Source of the DNA: Streptomyces sp. NBC_01775
GTDB taxonomy: Bacteria > Actinomycetota > Actinomycetes > Streptomycetales > Streptomycetaceae
NCBI RefSeq assembly: GCF_035917675.1
Contig: NZ_CP109104.1
Span: 2,480,001 to 2,544,000 of the forward strand
Direction: 5' to 3'
Length of the DNA stretch: 64,000 nucleotides
Under the pieces are notes generated by a model. It saw only the letters and a list, made by a program, of their open reading frames with translations, searched no databases and had not been told where the DNA came from. Position numbers and translations under genes: made by a program. How positions within the stretch are numbered: position 1 is the stretch's first letter; every line of letters starts with the position of its first letter. Shown piece after piece: positions 60,469 through 64,000 of this stretch.

Positions 60469-63366
60469 CTAGCTGCAGCCGCTGGTCGAGCCGCAGCCCT
60501 CGCACAGGTAGCAGCTACCGGCGCGGCGCATCTTGGTGCCGCAGGAGAAGCAGAGCGGAGCGTCGGCGTTGAGGCCGAGCTGCATCTCCATCAGCTCCGT
60601 GGAGTTGTGCGCCTCCCTGGGTGCGGGAGCCGCAGCCTCCGGTTCGGTGGCGGTCCGCTGGACATCCTTGGCGTCCTTGGCCTCCTCCTTCGGCGCGACC
60701 CGCTCCGCCTTGGGCGCGGACTGGGCCAGCCCGTCGGCGTCGAAGTCCTCGTCGGACGATTCGTACGAGCCGGTCTCCAGGTGCCGCTCCCGCTCGGCCG
60801 CCGAGTGGATACCCAGGGCCGAACGCGTCTCGAACGGCAGGAAGTCCAGCGCCAGGCGACGGAAGATGTAGTCGACGATCGACTGCGCCATCCGCACGTC
60901 CGAGTCGTCCGTCATACCGGCAGGCTCGAAGCGCATGTTGGTGAACTTCGAAACGTAGGTCTCCAGCGGCACTCCGTACTGAAGGCCGACAGAGACCGCG
61001 ATGGAGAAGGCGTCCATCATGCCCGCGAGGGTCGAACCCTGCTTGGACATCTTCAAGAAGACCTCACCCAGGCCGTCGTCCGGGTAGGAGTTGGCCGTCA
61101 TGTAGCCCTCGGCGCCTCCCACCGTGAAGGAGGTGGTGATGCCGGGACGACCCTTCGGGAGGCGGCGGCGGACGGGACGGTACTCGATGACCTTCTCGGG
61201 CTCGGGCTGCTCGTCCTTCTTCTCGTCCTTGGCCTTCGCGGACAGCGGCTGACCGACCTTGCTGTTCTCGACGTAGACGGCGAGCGCCTTGGTGCCGAGC
61301 TTCCAGCCCTGGAGGTAGATCTCCTCGACGTCCTCAACCGTGCTGCTCGCGGGCATGTTCACGGTCTTGGAGATGGCGCCGGACAGGAACGGCTGGGCCG
61401 CCGCCATCATCCGGACGTGTCCCATCGGGGAGATGGAGCGCTCGCCCATGGCGCAGTCGAAGATCTCGTAGTGCTCCGGCTTGAGGCCTGGCGCGTCCAC
61501 GACGTTGCCGTGCTCGGCGATGTGCTCGACGATCGCCTCGATCTGCTCCGGCTGGTATCCGAGGCGCTTGAGGGCCTTGGGCACCGTGTTGTTGACGATC
61601 TGCATCGAGCCGCCGCCGACGAGCTTCTTGAACTTGACCAGGGCCAGGTCGGGCTCGACGCCAGTGGTGTCACAGTCCATCATCAGGCCGATGGTGCCGG
61701 TCGGGGCCAGCACGGACGCCTGCGCGTTGCGGAAGCCGTTCTTCTTGCCGAGCCGCTGCACGTCCTGCCATGCCTCGGTGGCCGCGGCCCACACCGGGTT
61801 GTCGAGGTCGTCGGCACGCGGGGCGCTGTCGTTGGCGTCGCCGTGCTGCTTCATGACGCGCTTGTGGGCGTCCGCGTTACGGGCGTAGCCCTCGTACGGG
61901 CCGACGACCGCGGCCAGCTCGGCCGAGCGCTTGTACGACGTGCCGGTCATCAAGGAGGTGATGGCACCGGCCAGGGCACGGCCGCCGTCGCTGTCGTAGG
62001 CGTGGCCGGTGGCCATCAGCAGGGCGCCGAGGTTGGCGTAGCCGATGCCCAGCTGGCGGAAGGCGCGGGTCGTCTCGCCGATCTTCTCCGTGGGGAAGTC
62101 CGCGAAGCAGATGGAGATGTCCATCGCGGTGATGACCAGCTCGGTGACCTTCGCGAAGCGCTCCGCGTCGAAGGACTGGTTGCCCTTGTCGTCGTCGCGC
62201 AGGAACTTCATGAGGTTGAGCGACGCCAGGTTGCACGAGGAGTTGTCCAGGTGCATGTACTCGCTGCACGGGTTGGAGGCGGTGATACGGCCCGTCTCCG
62301 GCGAGGTGTGCCAGTGGTTGATGGTGTCGTCGTACTGAATGCCGGGGTCGGCACAGACGTGGGCGGCCTCGGCCATCTTGCGGAAGAGGGACTTGGCGTC
62401 CACCTCCTCGACCGTCTCACCCGTCATGCGCCCACGCAGCGGGAACTTCGCGCCGGACTCGACGGCCTTCATGAACTCGTCGTTCACGCGCACGGAGTTA
62501 TTGGCGTTCTGGTACTGGACGGAGGCGATGTCGTCGCCGCCCAGGTCCATGTCGAAGCCCGCGTCCCGCAGGGCCCGGATCTTCTCCTCCTCCTTCACCT
62601 TGGTCTCGATGAAGGCCTCGACGTCGGGGTGGTCGACATCCAGGACGACCATCTTGGCCGCGCGGCGGGTGGCGCCGCCCGACTTGATCGTCCCGGCGCT
62701 GGCGTCGGCACCGCGCATGAAGGAGACAGGACCGGAGGCGTTGCCGCCGGAGGAGAGCAGTTCCTTGGAGGAACGGATGCGGGAGAGGTTCAGACCGGCG
62801 CCCGAGCCCCCCTTGAAGATCATTCCCTCTTCCTTGTACCAGTCGAGAATCGACTCCATGGAGTCGTCGACGGACAGGATGAAACAGGCACTGACCTGCT
62901 GCGGCTGCTTGGTGCCTACGTTGAACCACACCGGGGAGTTGAAGGCGAAGACCTGGTGCAGCACGGCATATGCCAGCTCGTGCTCGAAGATCTCGGCGTC
63001 CTCGGGAGAGGCGAAGTAACCGTTCTCCTCACCCGAAGCCCGGTAGGTCTTCACCACGCGGTCGATCAGCTCCTTGAGGCTGCTCTCCCGCTGCGGGGTG
63101 CCCACAGCTCCCCGGAAATACTTGCTCGTAACGATGTTGACCGCGTTCACCGACCAGAAGTCGGGGAACTCGACGCCACGCTGCTCGAAGTTGATCGAGC
63201 CGTCGCGCCAATTGGTCATGACGACGTCGCGGCGCTCCCAGTTCACCTCGTCGTACGGATGCACGCCGGGAGTCGTGTGGATGCGCTCGATGCGCAGCCC
63301 CTTGTTCGCCTTGCTGCTGCCCTTCGCGCGGGAGCCGCGTGCCGGGCCGCTCGTCGTCTCTGTCAT
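60469..63366 (-). CDS. nrdJ: Adenosylcobalamin-dependent (class II) ribonucleotide reductase NrdJ
   Basis: A 965-residue enzyme that reduces ribonucleotides to deoxyribonucleotides using adenosylcobalamin. It has FNSPVWFNVG, FKGGSGAGLNLS, NPCSEYMHLDNSSCNLASLN with the conserved substrate-site residues, and APTGTIGLMMDCDTTGVEPD. The C-terminal tail has a cysteine-rich end (CFSCGTKM and CYLCEGCG), probably involved in re-reduction. An acidic linker precedes it. A small hairpin (63382-63396) lies before the ribosome-binding site. In Streptomyces it forms an operon with nrdR and is repressed by NrdR and by cobalamin riboswitch control; the riboswitch, expected upstream of nrdR, lies outside this window. 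Confidence 0.97.
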   Translation of the reverse strand: MTETTSGPARGSRAKGSSKANKGLRIERIHTTPGVHPYDEVNWERRDVVMTNWRDGSINFEQRGVEFPDFWSVNAVNIVTSKYFRGAVGTPQRESSLKELIDRVVKTYRASGEENGYFASPEDAEIFEHELAYAVLHQVFAFNSPVWFNVGTKQPQQVSACFILSVDDSMESILDWYKEEGMIFKGGSGAGLNLSRIRSSKELLSSGGNASGPVSFMRGADASAGTIKSGGATRRAAKMVVLDVDHPDVEAFIETKVKEEEKIRALRDAGFDMDLGGDDIASVQYQNANNSVRVNDEFMKAVESGAKFPLRGRMTGETVEEVDAKSLFRKMAEAAHVCADPGIQYDDTINHWHTSPETGRITASNPCSEYMHLDNSSCNLASLNLMKFLRDDDKGNQSFDAERFAKVTELVITAMDISICFADFPTEKIGETTRAFRQLGIGYANLGALLMATGHAYDSDGGRALAGAITSLMTGTSYKRSAELAAVVGPYEGYARNADAHKRVMKQHGDANDSAPRADDLDNPVWAAATEAWQDVQRLGKKNGFRNAQASVLAPTGTIGLMMDCDTTGVEPDLALVKFKKLVGGGSMQIVNNTVPKALKRLGYQPEQIEAIVEHIAEHGNVVDAPGLKPEHYEIFDCAMGERSISPMGHVRMMAAAQPFLSGAISKTVNMPASSTVEDVEEIYLQGWKLGTKALAVYVENSKVGQPLSAKAKDEKKDEQPEPEKVIEYRPVRRRLPKGRPGITTSFTVGGAEGYMTANSYPDDGLGEVFLKMSKQGSTLAGMMDAFSIAVSVGLQYGVPLETYVSKFTNMRFEPAGMTDDSDVRMAQSIVDYIFRRLALDFLPFETRSALGIHSAAERERHLETGSYESSDEDFDADGLAQSAPKAERVAPKEEAKDAKDVQRTATEPEAAAPAPREAHNSTELMEMQLGLNADAPLCFSCGTKMRRAGSCYLCEGCGSTSGCS

Positions 63367-63532
63367 TCCGCCTCCCTGTGTGGGGCATAACGCCCCAACA
63401 TGCCCCGGTTCTTCCCCGAGAACTGTGCCTGTCTGTTGACCCGGACACGGTGTGTGGCCAGGCCAGGTCTCTGTGTGTGCCGGGCACCCATGGCCCGGCG
63501 TTTCGGCCCCGCTCGCGGCGGCGGCCGGCCGC

Positions 63533-64000
63533 TCAGTCGGCGGCTACGGACGCGGGGGCACCGGAGGCGCCGTTGCCCCCGCCGCGCTCACCGGGCCGCT
63601 GGCCCCCTCCACCGCTGTCGCCCCCGGCGGAGTTGCCCGCTCTCTGCCCGCCTTCCGCGGAGCCGCCCTGTGCGGAGCCGTCCCGTGCCGAGCCGCCCTG
63701 TGCGGAGTCCCTTCCCACGGAGCCGTCACTTCCGGCGGCGGCGGGCGGGTGCGCGTCGCGCAGTTCGGCTATGGCCGCCTCGAAGTCCTCCAGGGACTCG
63801 AACGCCTTGTAGACCGAGGCGAATCGCAGGTAGGCGACCAGGTCGAGATCCTGGAGCGGGCCGAGTATGGCCAGCCCGACGTCATGGGTGGACAGCTCGG
63901 CGCTGCCGGTGGCGCGGACTGCTTCCTCCACGCGCTGGCCGAGCTGGGCCAGGGCATCCTCGGTGACGGGCCTGCCCTGGCACGCCTTGCGGACACCAGC
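63533..64000 (-). CDS. nrdR: Transcriptional repressor NrdR (partial, N-terminus beyond window)
   Basis: The C-terminal 155 residues are visible. They begin in the ATP-cone domain ([20 protein letters not shown], then [18 protein letters not shown] and [18 protein letters not shown]), which senses dATP/ATP to control ribonucleotide reductase operons. The N-terminal zinc ribbon lies outside. After the conserved end of NrdR there is an extra tail of about 60 residues rich in Gly, Ser, Ala, Asp and Gln, much longer than in most NrdR proteins. It precedes nrdJ by 166 bases and should be co-transcribed. Confidence 0.93.
   Translation of the reverse strand, partial: AGVRKACQGRPVTEDALAQLGQRVEEAVRATGSAELSTHDVGLAILGPLQDLDLVAYLRFASVYKAFESLEDFEAAIAELRDAHPPAAAGSDGSVGRDSAQGGSARDGSAQGGSAEGGQRAGNSAGGDSGGGGQRPGERGGGNGASGAPASVAAD

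Noticed and set aside
60313..63390. 1025-codon open frame opposite nrdJ
   Set aside because: Antisense frame of a highly conserved gene; the translated sequence is Leu/Val/Gly/Arg/Asp-rich with no recognisable domain.
1..64000. Mobile elements, prophage genes or integration sites
   Set aside because: No transposase, integrase, phage structural gene or long inverted repeats flanking a gene were seen.

Overview
The window is a continuous block of a high-GC actinomycete chromosome and almost certainly comes from Streptomyces or a close relative. Codon third positions are strongly G/C, GTG starts are common, and the gene content and order resemble what I remember of the Streptomyces coelicolor core region running from dut past cutRS, hemH, sepH, ptsH, parC, parE, hrdB and whiH to nrdJ and nrdR. 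That comparison is from memory; no search was run. I see no tRNA, rRNA, CRISPR array, insertion sequence, prophage or attachment site. The region is essentially vertical core genome, so the novelty lies in domain fusions, leaders, small regulatory sites and strain-variable repeats rather than in a mobile island.

Layout. 1-3.3 kb: a DUF3710 gene (cut by the left edge), dut and a PaaI-type thioesterase on the minus strand, a DUF3093 membrane protein on plus, then an EcsC-like gene and a DUF4193 zinc-ribbon gene on minus. 3.9-5.8 kb: the cutR-cutS two-component pair, with both sensor cysteines present. 6.2-11.3 kb: a small conserved gene, an IMPase-like phosphatase, ferrochelatase, an MFS transporter and a sugar-lactone oxidase. 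11.4-16.9 kb: a membrane protein with a disordered tail, the cell-division gene sepH, a rhodanese, a VOC protein and thymidine kinase. 17-22.2 kb: an alkaline-phosphatase-like enzyme, DUF5998, a large GNAT/acyl-CoA-synthetase-like protein and HPr (ptsH). 22.4-26.4 kb: an M23 peptidase behind a cyclic-di-AMP riboswitch, then an M16 peptidase pair. 26.8-38.4 kb: the topoisomerase IV genes parC and parE flank a CobW GTPase, an iron-box-controlled ferredoxin-like gene, a CitA-type sensor kinase and an acetate-type symporter with its DUF485 partner. 38.9-47 kb: a small zinc-ribbon gene, a secreted trypsin-like protease, the principal sigma factor hrdB, the sporulation regulator whiH and a fused ABC transporter. 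47.1-60.2 kb: an NrtR-like NUDIX regulator, a glycogen-debranching-like enzyme, DUF4192, a RecQ-like helicase carrying a phosphoribosyltransferase-like tail, two uncharacterised genes, RNase HII, an ADP-ribosylglycohydrolase, a histidine phosphatase, a DUF4937 protein and a PQQ-repeat protein. 60.4-64 kb: nrdJ and the 3' part of nrdR.

How the genes fit together. dNTP supply is a recurrent theme (dut, tdk, nrdJ/nrdR), with chromosome topology (parC/parE), septation and sporulation (sepH, whiH), global transcription (hrdB) and envelope homeostasis (cutRS, the riboswitch-controlled M23 peptidase). Many minus-strand neighbours overlap by ATGA, GTGA or TGATG, which points to translational coupling. 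Several genes appear leaderless, with a TANNNT -10 element six to seven bases before the start codon. Convergent genes are usually separated by long GC-rich hairpins.
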